64,000 bases of DNA from an uncultured bacterium. GTDB taxonomy: Bacteria > Bacteroidota > Bacteroidia > Chitinophagales > Chitinophagaceae. Within the stretch, counting starts at the first letter, position 1. Each line of letters begins with the position of its first letter. Both the position numbers and the translations under genes were made by a program. The notes under the pieces were generated by a model. It did not search any database. It saw only the letters and a list, made by a program, of their open reading frames with translations, and had not been told where the DNA came from. Of the stretch, positions 1-8,696 are shown one piece after another. The stretch spans positions 101,670 to 165,669 of the forward strand of contig CAIKEH010000005.1 of NCBI GenBank assembly GCA_903826405.1. The letters are read 5' to 3'.

Positions 1-2
1 GT

Positions 3-341
3 TACTTGACCAACCCCAAGGATCTGACCTTCCTACTTGAAGAAAAAAATCAGACGGCCATCGCCAAGGATATCCTGAAAGCTTTGGAATATTATACAGA
101 TGAGTGGGATAGGACCCTCATCTTAGACCCAAACTACAAAAACCAAGCCCTGTTCATTCTGGATGGAAAGGAATTGCCTGCTGGCACCACGGCGGACAAT
201 CTGAATAATAAGATCAAGGCGGAGGATATCGACCGGATCGATGTGCTGAAAGGAGATAGTGCCATCCATAAATATGGGAGTAAGGGAAAATATGGAGTGA
301 TCGAGATCACTTCCAAAATAAAAGCGGCCCGGGATCAATAA
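3..341 (+). CDS. C-terminal part of a TonB-plug-like protein (5' end outside window)
   Basis: The reading frame is open to the left edge, so this is the 3' end of a longer gene. The visible residues contain LFILDGKEL and later IDVLKGDSAIHKYG followed by GKYGVIEITS, the pattern of the TonB-dependent receptor plug domain (VDG..., VLKDASA..YG..G..GVIxITTK). In Bacteroidota this plug-like module also closes M56/BlaR1-type sensor peptidases and carboxypeptidase-regulatory proteins, and ending directly after the ITSK motif, with no barrel, fits that use better than a full receptor. A TTG at 6-8 could formally start the frame, but I treat it as internal. The last bases overlap the convergent purM stop by a few nucleotides. 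The family of the missing N-terminal part cannot be told from here. Confidence 0.7.
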   Translation, partial: YLTNPKDLTFLLEEKNQTAIAKDILKALEYYTDEWDRTLILDPNYKNQALFILDGKELPAGTTADNLNNKIKAEDIDRIDVLKGDSAIHKYGSKGKYGVIEITSKIKAARDQ

Positions 342-1504
342 AGTATATCTCCGGATGCGGAGCGGATCACCAATTCTTTTTTATCAGAGTGCTCCACCCT
401 TCCGATTACACGGGCTTCCACACCCCACTTCGCCGAGATCTTGATCAAGTCGGCTGCATGTGATTCTGTAGTGTAGATCTCCATTCGGGTTCCCATATTG
501 AAAACCTGATACATCTCCCTGTCGTCTGCACCACTGGCTTGCTGGATCAGTCTGAATACGAGGGGGGGTGCAAACAGATTGTCCTTGACGATACGCAGAT
601 CCGATGGCAGGTACTTCATGCATTTCGTCTGCCCGCCGCCGCTGCAGTGGATCAATCCATGTACGGCATCAAAATGACTTTCAAGGATCTCCTTCAAAAC
701 CGGAGCAAAGGTCCGTGTAGGACTCAAAAGTAGTTGCCCTGCGGTGTACTGGTCATGGCCGTCCGTAAGATGGTCCTGTAGCCGATAAGGGCCGATATAA
801 ACTACCTTGTCGGACAGGCTTGATTCGTAGGTCTCTGGAAATTCTTTGGCGTAATGCTTGTGAAGCAGATCGTGCCGGGCACTGGTCAGTCCATTGCTAG
901 CGATGCCGCTGTTCCAAAAGTCCTCATACAATGCCTTGCCATAGCTGGCCAGTCCGACGATGACATCGCCCGCTGCGATCCTCTCGTTGGTCACCAGTCT
1001 TTTTTGGGGCCAGCGAGCGGTCATGGTGCCATTAACGGCAATGGTCCGCACTACATCACCTACGTCCGCAGTTTCACCACCCAGATAACGTATATGTACA
1101 CCTGCTGCAGAGAGTCGGTCGAAAAGTTCCTGGGTCCCGTCTATCACGGCTTTGAGCACCTCCCCTGGTATCCTTGATTTGTTACGATCTATCGTGGAAC
1201 TGAAAATGATGTTGTCGTGGATACCGATGCAGAGCAGATCGTCCAGATTCATCACGACGGCATCCTGAGCGATACCTTTCCACACATTGATATCACCAGT
1301 CTCCTTCCAGTACAGATAAGCGAGTATACTTTTGGTGCCAGCACCATCAGCATGCATGATGTTGACCCAGTCCGCATCACCTCCCAGATGATCGGGATAC
1401 ACTTTACAGAAAGCGTAAGGATAAAGGCCCTGATCCAGTTTGCCAATCGCGGCATGCACTTCTTCTTTCTGGGCGGAAACCCCGCGCTGACTGTACAGAC
1501 TCAT
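335..1504 (-). CDS. purM: Phosphoribosylformylglycinamidine cyclo-ligase (AIR synthase)
   Basis: The product would catalyse ATP-dependent ring closure of FGAM to aminoimidazole ribonucleotide, step five of de novo purine synthesis, in the cytosol. The 389-residue protein has the PurM-superfamily glycine-rich segment HADGAGTKS at 51-59, the LGGETADVGD motif at 141-150 (family GGETAEMPG) and a later CSGGGQTKC segment in the C-terminal AIRS domain. It is somewhat longer than the roughly 345 residues of the E. coli enzyme, which I recall as normal for the Bacteroidota branch. The ATG at 1502-1504 begins MSLYSQRGVS and is the natural start. It stands alone on the minus strand; the upstream gap to ribF holds promoters for both directions. 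Confidence 0.93.
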   Translation of the reverse strand: MSLYSQRGVSAQKEEVHAAIGKLDQGLYPYAFCKVYPDHLGGDADWVNIMHADGAGTKSILAYLYWKETGDINVWKGIAQDAVVMNLDDLLCIGIHDNIIFSSTIDRNKSRIPGEVLKAVIDGTQELFDRLSAAGVHIRYLGGETADVGDVVRTIAVNGTMTARWPQKRLVTNERIAAGDVIVGLASYGKALYEDFWNSGIASNGLTSARHDLLHKHYAKEFPETYESSLSDKVVYIGPYRLQDHLTDGHDQYTAGQLLLSPTRTFAPVLKEILESHFDAVHGLIHCSGGGQTKCMKYLPSDLRIVKDNLFAPPLVFRLIQQASGADDREMYQVFNMGTRMEIYTTESHAADLIKISAKWGVEARVIGRVEHSDKKELVIRSASGDILY

Positions 1505-1592
1505 AATCTATTATTCAGGCAAATCTAACTTAACCGGCTGAATTTCCCATGAAGCAAGGCTTGCATGAATTCCCCCATTGGCCAATTTGGAT

Positions 1593-1600
1593 TAGTTTTG
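1593..1600 (+). promoter_or_regulatory. Bacteroidota -7 element before ribF
   Basis: TAGTTTTG matches the Bacteroidota -7 consensus TAnnTTTG and ends 7 bases before the ribF ATG. This predicts transcription starting almost at the start codon, so a leaderless or very short leader. No clear TTTG is seen at the expected -33 distance. Confidence 0.5.
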
Positions 1601-1607
1601 CACCCCC

Positions 1608-2552
1608 ATGATGCAGGTTCACACAGACATCAGCCAGTTGCCGGCATTCCGAAATGCCGTGATCACCATCGGCACCTTCGACGGTGTGCACCTCGGGCAT
1701 CGGCAGATTATTGATCATTTACGATCCACAGCTGCGGGGATCGATGGGGAGAGCGTGATCATCACCTTCCACCCACACCCCCGTGTCGTAGTAGGTTCTA
1801 CGCAGAGAATGGACCTGCTCACCACCATGTATGAAAGGATCACCTTGCTGGGCGAGCAGGGTGTAGATCATCTGGTCATCATACCATTCACAGAAGCCTT
1901 CGCGGCAATGCCCGCAGCCGAATATGTGGAGAAATTCCTTGTCGACCATTTCCATCCTAAAGTACTCATTATCGGGTACGATCATAGGTTCGGAAAGGGA
2001 CGTCTCGGCGATTATCATTTACTTGAAGACCTGTCCGCTCGATTCGGATATGCGGTAAGGGAGATTCCTGAGCAACTGCTCCATGAATCCGCTGTGAGTT
2101 CCACACGGATCAGAGAGAGATTGCGGTCGGGCGATATTGCTGAGGCAAATGCAGGGCTGGGTTATCCCTACTTTCTGGAAGGCACCGTGGTGCACGGGGA
2201 CCAGCGTGGACGTACGATCGGATTCCCGACTGCCAACCTGCAAATGAATGAACCGGACAAACTGGTGCCGGCCGACGGCGTCTACGTAGTCTCGGCATCC
2301 CTCACGGGAACCGACGGCGTAGTCATGCAACTGAACGGCATGATGAACATCGGTCTCCGCCCCACAGTGGATGGGAAACGAAGATCCATCGAAGTGAACC
2401 TTTTCCATTTCGATGCGGATATTTATGGGAGTACGATGCGGGTTTGGTTCCATCATCGTCTTCGCGACGAGAAACGTTTTGATTCTCTGGATGCCCTGAA
2501 AGACCAATTGGCGGAAGATGGAAGAAAAGCCAGGGAATTACTTGGTCTCTGA
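1608..2552 (+). CDS. ribF: Bifunctional riboflavin kinase / FAD synthetase
   Basis: The enzyme phosphorylates riboflavin to FMN and adenylates FMN to FAD. The N-terminal nucleotidyltransferase domain carries GTFDGVHLGHRQ at about 22-33 (the HxGH class signature) and SSTRIRERL near 165. The C-terminal flavokinase domain starts at about 180 and has GRTIGFPTANL near 202-211 with the conserved PTAN. At 314 residues it has the normal family length. Two adjacent ATGs (1608 and 1611) are possible; I keep the first. Its stop codon directly abuts the convergent holA stop. The flavin products serve the nearby succinate dehydrogenase and photolyases only in a general sense, not as an operon. Confidence 0.95.
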   Translation: MMQVHTDISQLPAFRNAVITIGTFDGVHLGHRQIIDHLRSTAAGIDGESVIITFHPHPRVVVGSTQRMDLLTTMYERITLLGEQGVDHLVIIPFTEAFAAMPAAEYVEKFLVDHFHPKVLIIGYDHRFGKGRLGDYHLLEDLSARFGYAVREIPEQLLHESAVSSTRIRERLRSGDIAEANAGLGYPYFLEGTVVHGDQRGRTIGFPTANLQMNEPDKLVPADGVYVVSASLTGTDGVVMQLNGMMNIGLRPTVDGKRRSIEVNLFHFDADIYGSTMRVWFHHRLRDEKRFDSLDALKDQLAEDGRKARELLGL

Positions 2553-3551
2553 TCAGTTCATCATTTTAACCACCATCTCAGACATGAGCGAAGCATCAGA
2601 CGAACCTATATCGCCGATACCTATACTTTTCAGATTATAATGGTGCAGGAGCATGAGTGCCTGCTCCACCCCGGCAAAGCCATATCTTTTTGCAGCATTG
2701 ATATAGTCCTTGACAAAAAAGGGTGGAACCCCCAGAGCGGAGGCAATGGACTTTTCATCACCCCCCTGAACTCCGAACACGCTATATGTTTTACTAAAGA
2801 AATTATGAAGAGCGGGCAAAACCATCTGAATGGGACCTGCCTTGGGATTTTCACCGAAATACCGGATGATCCGAATAGCCTTGACCAGGTCCTTCCTGCC
2901 TAAGGCATCCGTCAACTCGAAAACATTGTATTCCTTGCTGATGCCCACATATTTTTCGATATCATCTTCTGTTATGTTCTGGCTACCACTCAGGTTGACC
3001 AGGAGTTTGTCGATCTCATTACTGATTCTCTGCAAGTCGTTCCCGATATGGTCCACCAAAAGCAGGACGGCTTTTTGCGTGATGGTAAAGCCCTTGGAAT
3101 GAACCATATTGTTGGCCCATTCCGGCAGTTGGTTCTCGTACAGCTTCTTCGTGGTCAGCATCTCCCCTTTCTGCTTGAGGACCTTGGCCAGCTTGCTGCG
3201 GCCATCCACCTTCTTATCCTTGTAGGAAACGACGAAAATGGTGGATGTAAGCGGACTCTCCACATAAGCATCCAGCTTTTCGACATCCCTCATCTGCTGT
3301 GCTTCTTTGAGCAGGACCACCTGCTTATCAGAGAACATGGGATATTTCCTGCAGGCATTGATGACATCCGCCCAGTTTGCATCCTTACCGTAGAATATCG
3401 ACAAATTGAATCCTGCCTCCTGCTCGCTCAGAATATGGTGCTCGGCATATTCCATCACTTCATCTATGTAATAGGACTCCTCCCCTTCAAGCCAGTAGAT
3501 GGGCTTGAAGATCTTTTTCTTCCATTCACCGATGATCTTATCAGACGACAT
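2553..3551 (-). CDS. holA: DNA polymerase III subunit delta
   Basis: This 332-residue protein is the clamp-loader delta subunit, which opens the beta clamp during loading. The N-terminus reads YWLEGEESYYIDEV at about 19-32, the delta-family FLHGEExYLIDE signature. The middle has the KLAKVLKQKG and NDLQRISNEIDKLLVN segments typical of domain II/III, and the C-terminal part is helical (LPALHNFF and ALMLLHHYNLKSIGIG). There is no P-loop, as expected for delta. The start ATG at 3549-3551 gives a normal N-terminus. The gene is single on the minus strand; the 3' end abuts ribF with no space for a terminator. A possible -7 element, CAACTTTG, reads on the minus strand at 3583-3590 but its first base departs from consensus. 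Confidence 0.93.
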   Translation of the reverse strand: MSSDKIIGEWKKKIFKPIYWLEGEESYYIDEVMEYAEHHILSEQEAGFNLSIFYGKDANWADVINACRKYPMFSDKQVVLLKEAQQMRDVEKLDAYVESPLTSTIFVVSYKDKKVDGRSKLAKVLKQKGEMLTTKKLYENQLPEWANNMVHSKGFTITQKAVLLLVDHIGNDLQRISNEIDKLLVNLSGSQNITEDDIEKYVGISKEYNVFELTDALGRKDLVKAIRIIRYFGENPKAGPIQMVLPALHNFFSKTYSVFGVQGGDEKSIASALGVPPFFVKDYINAAKRYGFAGVEQALMLLHHYNLKSIGIGDIGSSDASLMSEMVVKMMN

Positions 3552-3590
3552 ATATGGGCTCCCCGGTATTCAAGCCGGCCCGCAAAGTTG

Positions 3591-3971
3591 TGGATTATCC
3601 TCCGTTCCCGCCCGTTCATTTTTCAACAGGTCATTACCGGGTGGACAGAAGAGACAAAATTCCTTCAGCGACCTTCTGATCCTTTAGGAAGGTCACATTA
3701 TAACGAAGCTTGCTATCCCCGGGTTTTAAAAATCGACAAAACCATGCCGGAGATCAATCAGAACGAATGTTTCCGTAGCAACCTGATTTTCTGGCATGAT
3801 TTTGGAAACTAACCAGTCCAAAGATCCTTTTCATAGATCTGAAAGTCCTGAAAATGTGTTGATAGTGCGTCGAATTGATATTCAGGTGATCTATTCTAAA
3901 TCGATGAAAAGCAAGTAACGAGTCAATCCATTAATCAGTATAAACAACCTTGAACCATTAAATTCAAAACT
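3591..3971. other. Intergenic region without recognisable gene
   Basis: About 380 bases between divergent holA and the coiled-coil protein gene. Long frames crossing it are antisense extensions of holA. I see no RNA gene or repeat and only very short frames of about 20 codons. It must hold the promoter for the gene at 3972, but no clean TAnnTTTG is visible in the last 100 bases. Confidence 0.5.
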
Positions 3972-4949
3972 ATGACTTCGAACTATCCCTCAGCAGCCCC
4001 TCAGACACCGGAACCCAAAAAGGACAACCGCGGTCTGATCTATGGTGTTCTGATCGCCGCATTACTGGGTACATGGGGTTACATCATCTTCGACAAAAGT
4101 AAAACCAAGGATGTCATCGAGCAAAAGGATGTGCAATACGCCCAACTCGATTCTTCCAAAAATACTGTTCAGCGCGAATATGAAGATGCCCTGCTTCGCC
4201 TTGATGCCATGACCAGCACCAACAGCCATCTCGACAGCCTGGTGAAAACCAAGAACACCGAGTTGGACGCCATGAAAAGCCGGATCAAAGGCCTCGTAGG
4301 TAAGCAAAATGCAACTGCAGCTGACCTGTCTGAAGCCCGCAAGCTCATCAGTGAATTGAATACTACTGTGGATGGTTACAAAAAGCAGATCGAGACCCTT
4401 CAGGCCGAGAATCAGCAACTCAATCAGGACAAGACACAATTGACCCAGCAAAAAGCAGAATTGGAGACCAACCTGTCCACTACTCAGGCAGAGAAAAAAG
4501 CAGCTGATGATAAGATTGATATCGGCAGCACCCTGCATGCCTCGAATTTTCAGATCACTGCCATCAACATGAAGAATAATGGCAAGGAGAAACCCACCGT
4601 TACGGCCAAACGCGCGGACAAATTACGCGTCTCCTTCGACCTCGATGAGAACCGGATCACCAATAGCGGCCCCAAGGACCTCTATGTGATTGTGACCGAC
4701 CCTGCAGGGAAAGTAGTCAGCGAGCAGGGACTCAGCTCAGGAAATTTCTCCACCCGTGAAGATGGACAGAAGCAATACACCAACAAAGTAAGTGTGGATT
4801 ATACCCAGGGTAAAAGCAAGAACGTGAGTTTCGACCTCAACAATACCGACAAGTATGTTCCGGGTGCTTACAAAGTGGAAGTCTACCAGAACGGTTTCAA
4901 AATCGGAAACGGTGGAGTGAACCTGAAAAAAGGTGGATTGTTCAGCTAA
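3972..4949 (+). CDS. Single-pass membrane protein with long coiled coil, function unknown
   Basis: I do not recognise a named family. The 325-residue protein has a polar N-terminus, one membrane segment at about 25-43 (LIYGVLIAALLGTWGYIIF), then a coiled coil of roughly 130 residues (about 50-180) rich in Q, K, E and D, and a C-terminal globular domain of about 140 residues with beta-type segments (KLRVSFDLDENRI, DLYVIVTDPAGKVV, YKVEVYQNGFKIG). This shape suggests an inner-membrane anchored protein whose domain sits in the periplasm on a stalk. The C-terminal domain resembles an immunoglobulin-like fold by pattern only. A strong terminator follows directly. The gene stands alone, so context gives no function. 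Confidence 0.8.
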   Translation: MTSNYPSAAPQTPEPKKDNRGLIYGVLIAALLGTWGYIIFDKSKTKDVIEQKDVQYAQLDSSKNTVQREYEDALLRLDAMTSTNSHLDSLVKTKNTELDAMKSRIKGLVGKQNATAADLSEARKLISELNTTVDGYKKQIETLQAENQQLNQDKTQLTQQKAELETNLSTTQAEKKAADDKIDIGSTLHASNFQITAINMKNNGKEKPTVTAKRADKLRVSFDLDENRITNSGPKDLYVIVTDPAGKVVSEQGLSSGNFSTREDGQKQYTNKVSVDYTQGKSKNVSFDLNNTDKYVPGAYKVEVYQNGFKIGNGGVNLKKGGLFS

Positions 4950-4982
4950 GCATATTTTCCTCTTAACCGACCCCCCAATATT

Positions 4983-5013
4983 GAACTGGCCCCAAAGGCC
5001 AGTTCTTTTTTTT
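4983..5013 (+). terminator. Rho-independent terminator of the coiled-coil gene
   Basis: Perfect 9-base stem GAACTGGCC / GGCCAGTTC with loop CCAAA, followed by eight T. It lies 34 bases after the stop codon of the coiled-coil gene. Confidence 0.9.
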
Positions 5014-5079
5014 AAGGAAGTTCCGATCCAGGGGGCAACTTTGTACCCGAGAAAAATGCTTCGCCAGTTGTTTCCTTCA

Positions 5080-8000
5080 CTAAAAAAGTGCCCTCAACTG
5101 TGCCCTTCCGATATGCACCATACCTGACGTACCGGATTTCCTGCCTTCATATTGAAGATTGACTTCGAGGAAACCGGAAAGCCTTTTCGTGAGATCCACC
5201 GTCCATAGATAGTTCTTTCCGGGAAGTAGCCCATCAAGCATAATATAAGAGACAGAGGAATTAGCCTTGGCGTTATAGCTGATATCACTGAAGGTGAACC
5301 GGCTACTCAATGAGGTGTTGGAAAGCACATTGTATTTAACCTCGGTGATGAGGGAATTATTGACAGACTCCTCCCCTCCCGTGTTCAACCTTTTATCTAT
5401 TTTGTACCCCAATTGAGCACGGAAGGTGGTGCCCTTGATATAACTCAGTCGAGGTTCCAGAGAATTGCCCTCAATATGATAATTACGGTTACTGAAACTG
5501 GGGGTGATCAATTCATTGATGAAATGCCTGCCCGTGAGGTCAAAGGTCAACTTCTTCCCGGCATTCACCCTGCCCTTTAGACTCCAATCATTCAAGCGTC
5601 TTGTCTCATACCCATAGGAAAGGAATGCCCTGCCCGAATTACGGATATTGTTCAGATCAATACCCCAGACCGTGCTGAATCGATTAAAGGAGAACGTGTT
5701 GCTGTACACTTGATCCAGGGTCAGCAGTGTTGTATCACTGAGTTGGTTGCCGAAAGGATTGAAGTCGCCCAACCCATCGGCGATCTTCTTCCTGTTGATC
5801 TGCAGGGCGCTTTGCAAATACATCCGGGTGAGCAGTTTGTTGCCCCCCTTCTTTGCGACCCCGGGGTTAATCGCGGAACGAGGGCTCACGGTCACACTGT
5901 AGTTGAACTGCAGGTAATTCGCCTTGATGAATTCCGATGTAGGGGTGAACACCCGTATGAACTTCGCCTGATCCTGAAATTTGGCCAATTCGAATTCATT
6001 CAGCTGCTGGATCCCGTCGTTGTTATAATCTATCCAGGTGTATTCCCCTTGTCCGGCAGGCACTTCCAGATAACTGAAATTCCTGCGAGGCTCTTGGCCA
6101 GTTCCCAATTCATAAAGTACATTACCCATGATGCCTCCCTTCCAGACATTCGCATTGTATTCGGCCCGTCCCAGAACCGTCTCATCGGCTTTCAAGGTGG
6201 TGAAGCGGCTGTCCAGAACATTCAATTTCCGATATGTCGCATTGAGTCGGAACTGGTGGTGATCGTTGCCCATGAGTTCAGTGAATACATTGACGTTCTT
6301 GCTGCGGTCAGCGCGCACCAATGATGGACCTAGCGGATACTGGTCGGAACGGACCAGAAAACTGGCTCCCCATTTATCTGGTTTGTTGTCCGGGGAACGC
6401 ACATAAACTTTCCAGGTATCGAATGAAAAACTGTTCATGTTCAGGGAATCGTATGCCTTGTATTTGAGTTCATTTTTTTCCAGTGCATATTGGACGCCGA
6501 ATTCGTAATTATGCCAAGCCTTGACCCTTCGGGAAACATCTATATTGGGTCGCAGGAAATACCCTTTCTCCCTGCTGTCGTCGATCCTGGTGTAGTGGAA
6601 AAAATTATTGAACCGCCACTCCCCTATCTCTCCCTGATGAATGATCGAATTCCGAAGTCCTTTATATCCATCACTTCGGGTGTAGCTGGTCAAGCTATAT
6701 CTGGCTGAATGGTTTGTTCTGGATCTCAATCCCACTGCTCCGGAGAACAGGTTTTCGGTAGCTGATGGAGCGTCATATGCAAGACCCCAATCCCGATTGA
6801 ATTCGACATTCCTTAAGCGCTCGATGGGGCGGAATTTCTCCTGAACGAACTCATAATTCAGATCGGTCTGCAGTTGGAGTCCGCTAGCTCCTTTGATCGG
6901 ATGTAAATTGTTTATGATGACCCTTCCTGCAAGACCCTGATCATTTCCCTTGTCCCGTGAAGAGAAACTGTTCACATCATATCGGCTCAGCCCCATCTCA
7001 GCCTTGACCATGGTCTCGCGAGAAACCTGATAATCGGCGCCAACCGTCATCACCTGTTGTTTTTTGGGGGCTACGAGGAATATCGCGGGCAGGTATTGCC
7101 CACGGTGCGCACCAGTAAGCGTGTCAGGCGCCACCCAGCTAAATACTTTGCCGTTGGCATTATTGCTGATATCCTGCTGATAATCGCCATGTCCAATACC
7201 TACATCGATGAAGGAAACATTGTAGAGATCAGGAGAGGGTTGACGGGCATAAACGAAAATGGAATCATGCACTCCTGTGGACACCAGTGTGTCCAACTTT
7301 TGATACAGGATCTTGTTTGAAGCGAACGTATCCCTTACCGCGGAAGGATAGTAAGCATCCTGGATACTATCCCCGATATCCGCCAGGAATTGTTTCTGTC
7401 GTGCATCGAGGGTTTGATTGATCGGTGAGTTCTTTGCATCATTGTTATTGTAAAATGCGGCTCGCACCTTGAGCTTCTGTCCGATCGCCACTTCATCTTT
7501 AAGGTAGATCTGTGCATTCAGGTAATTTCGGTCCGCGTATTCGAACTCGATCTGTATACGCTTGTCCTTGGTGATCATCTGCTTGGGCGTGAACCGGACC
7601 TCGGCGGTGTTATAATTGATCACATAATCCTGGTCCTCTCCCCGCTGAAGCAGCACGCCGTCGATAAAAACACGCTCCGTACCGGCAAGTATGATGAAGA
7701 ACTGCTCGTTATTTGCGCCACGGAGGCGGTATGGACCTTGGTTACCTTCCAAACCCGGGAAAACATTACGCGTGAATTTACCCTTGGCAACGGCTCCACT
7801 GACAAGAACCTTGTTGGTCAGGTTTCTGGACACCTTCGTTTCCGTCTCAAAAGCACCGCCCTGCAAGCGTTTATAAAAATTCAGGAAATAATCCTGATTC
7901 TGACGGAGGTCGATGTCCCCCACGCTCAGTTTCCACTTGTCTTTTGAAAATTGAATGAACACTCGGTCGAACTCATTCAGATTCTGAGTGGTCCCGTCAG

Positions 8001-8547
8001 GTTGAATGGGTATGTTATTGTCCGTGATGGCCGCGGTTAACAAAATACTATCGCCGATATACCCATTGAGTTGCATGTTCAGGCTTGAATTCACCACCAC
8101 ATCCTGACGATTGCCGAAAGCCAATCCACGACCAAAACTTCCATTGTAATTAATGTTGCCGAAGTCAAATAGCCCTGATCGGTCCTCAGGTCTTTTCATG
8201 GTGAGTGGTGTGACCACGAATTTTCCCATTACCGTATCGAACTTCATTCTTTGTGCCGGGGCGTTCAAGCGGTAAGGGAAAACACGATACAGGACCTTGA
8301 CTGAATCCAAAGAAGGTCGGTGGATCCACATGAGGCTTCCGTTGACCGCATCAACGAAATAACTGGAATCAGCAACACCTGTGATGTGCAGGCTACCAGG
8401 AACGATGCTCAGCGAATCGACGATGAAGGTGCCGTTACGAACGGGTACTTTCTTCTGACGCAGGTTTGAACCGGATATGGGTTGGGCATGTAGAGACTTG
8501 AAAAAAAGCAGGATTGCCAGGAGCGATATGACCCGCTTCAGCGTCAA
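5080..8547 (-). CDS. Large outer-membrane beta-barrel protein, SprA-like features
   Basis: A secreted protein of 1155 residues with a clear signal peptide (1-21, cut before QPIS). After a beta-rich N-terminal part comes the segment GLFDFGNINYNGSFGRGLAFGNRQDV (about 123-148) and later SILLTAAITDNNIPIQPDG. This pairing of a glycine-rich strand with a DDNIPIQPEG-like motif recalls SprA, the type IX secretion translocon, which is about twice as long; the resemblance is from memory and may reflect only a shared barrel building block. The rest alternates polar and aromatic residues as in a large barrel (many YxFxxxY strands), and the chain ends LRALF with a terminal aromatic, as outer-membrane proteins do. 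It is monocistronic with a good promoter at 8576-8604. Export or surface assembly is a guess. Confidence 0.75.
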   Translation of the reverse strand: MTLKRVISLLAILLFFKSLHAQPISGSNLRQKKVPVRNGTFIVDSLSIVPGSLHITGVADSSYFVDAVNGSLMWIHRPSLDSVKVLYRVFPYRLNAPAQRMKFDTVMGKFVVTPLTMKRPEDRSGLFDFGNINYNGSFGRGLAFGNRQDVVVNSSLNMQLNGYIGDSILLTAAITDNNIPIQPDGTTQNLNEFDRVFIQFSKDKWKLSVGDIDLRQNQDYFLNFYKRLQGGAFETETKVSRNLTNKVLVSGAVAKGKFTRNVFPGLEGNQGPYRLRGANNEQFFIILAGTERVFIDGVLLQRGEDQDYVINYNTAEVRFTPKQMITKDKRIQIEFEYADRNYLNAQIYLKDEVAIGQKLKVRAAFYNNNDAKNSPINQTLDARQKQFLADIGDSIQDAYYPSAVRDTFASNKILYQKLDTLVSTGVHDSIFVYARQPSPDLYNVSFIDVGIGHGDYQQDISNNANGKVFSWVAPDTLTGAHRGQYLPAIFLVAPKKQQVMTVGADYQVSRETMVKAEMGLSRYDVNSFSSRDKGNDQGLAGRVIINNLHPIKGASGLQLQTDLNYEFVQEKFRPIERLRNVEFNRDWGLAYDAPSATENLFSGAVGLRSRTNHSARYSLTSYTRSDGYKGLRNSIIHQGEIGEWRFNNFFHYTRIDDSREKGYFLRPNIDVSRRVKAWHNYEFGVQYALEKNELKYKAYDSLNMNSFSFDTWKVYVRSPDNKPDKWGASFLVRSDQYPLGPSLVRADRSKNVNVFTELMGNDHHQFRLNATYRKLNVLDSRFTTLKADETVLGRAEYNANVWKGGIMGNVLYELGTGQEPRRNFSYLEVPAGQGEYTWIDYNNDGIQQLNEFELAKFQDQAKFIRVFTPTSEFIKANYLQFNYSVTVSPRSAINPGVAKKGGNKLLTRMYLQSALQINRKKIADGLGDFNPFGNQLSDTTLLTLDQVYSNTFSFNRFSTVWGIDLNNIRNSGRAFLSYGYETRRLNDWSLKGRVNAGKKLTFDLTGRHFINELITPSFSNRNYHIEGNSLEPRLSYIKGTTFRAQLGYKIDKRLNTGGEESVNNSLITEVKYNVLSNTSLSSRFTFSDISYNAKANSSVSYIMLDGLLPGKNYLWTVDLTKRLSGFLEVNLQYEGRKSGTSGMVHIGRAQLRALF

Positions 8548-8575
8548 GTGTTGGGCATTATTGAATATAAATGCC

Positions 8576-8604
8576 CAAAATTAGGATTTATTGCATAAGG
8601 CAAT
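8576..8604 (-). promoter_or_regulatory. Bacteroidota promoter for the 1155-residue outer-membrane protein
   Basis: On the minus strand ATTG (8604-8601), a 17-base spacer and a perfect -7 element TAATTTTG (8583-8576). It lies about 30 bases upstream of the start codon at 8547. Confidence 0.65.
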
Positions 8605-8696
8605 GGAAATGATACCACTTATGAGGTTTTCAACCCTTTATGAGACCCTGATCGCAAGCTTTTCACCGGTTGGACTTAACATCGTAATTTGACGGG

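Noticed and set aside
1505..1607. Possible FMN riboswitch before ribF
   Set aside because: Only about 100 bases, no RFN-element conserved blocks, and the -7 element sits 7 bases before the ATG.
3048..3812. 254-codon plus-strand frame over holA and the upstream spacer
   Set aside because: Antisense to holA, no recognisable motif, unnatural composition.
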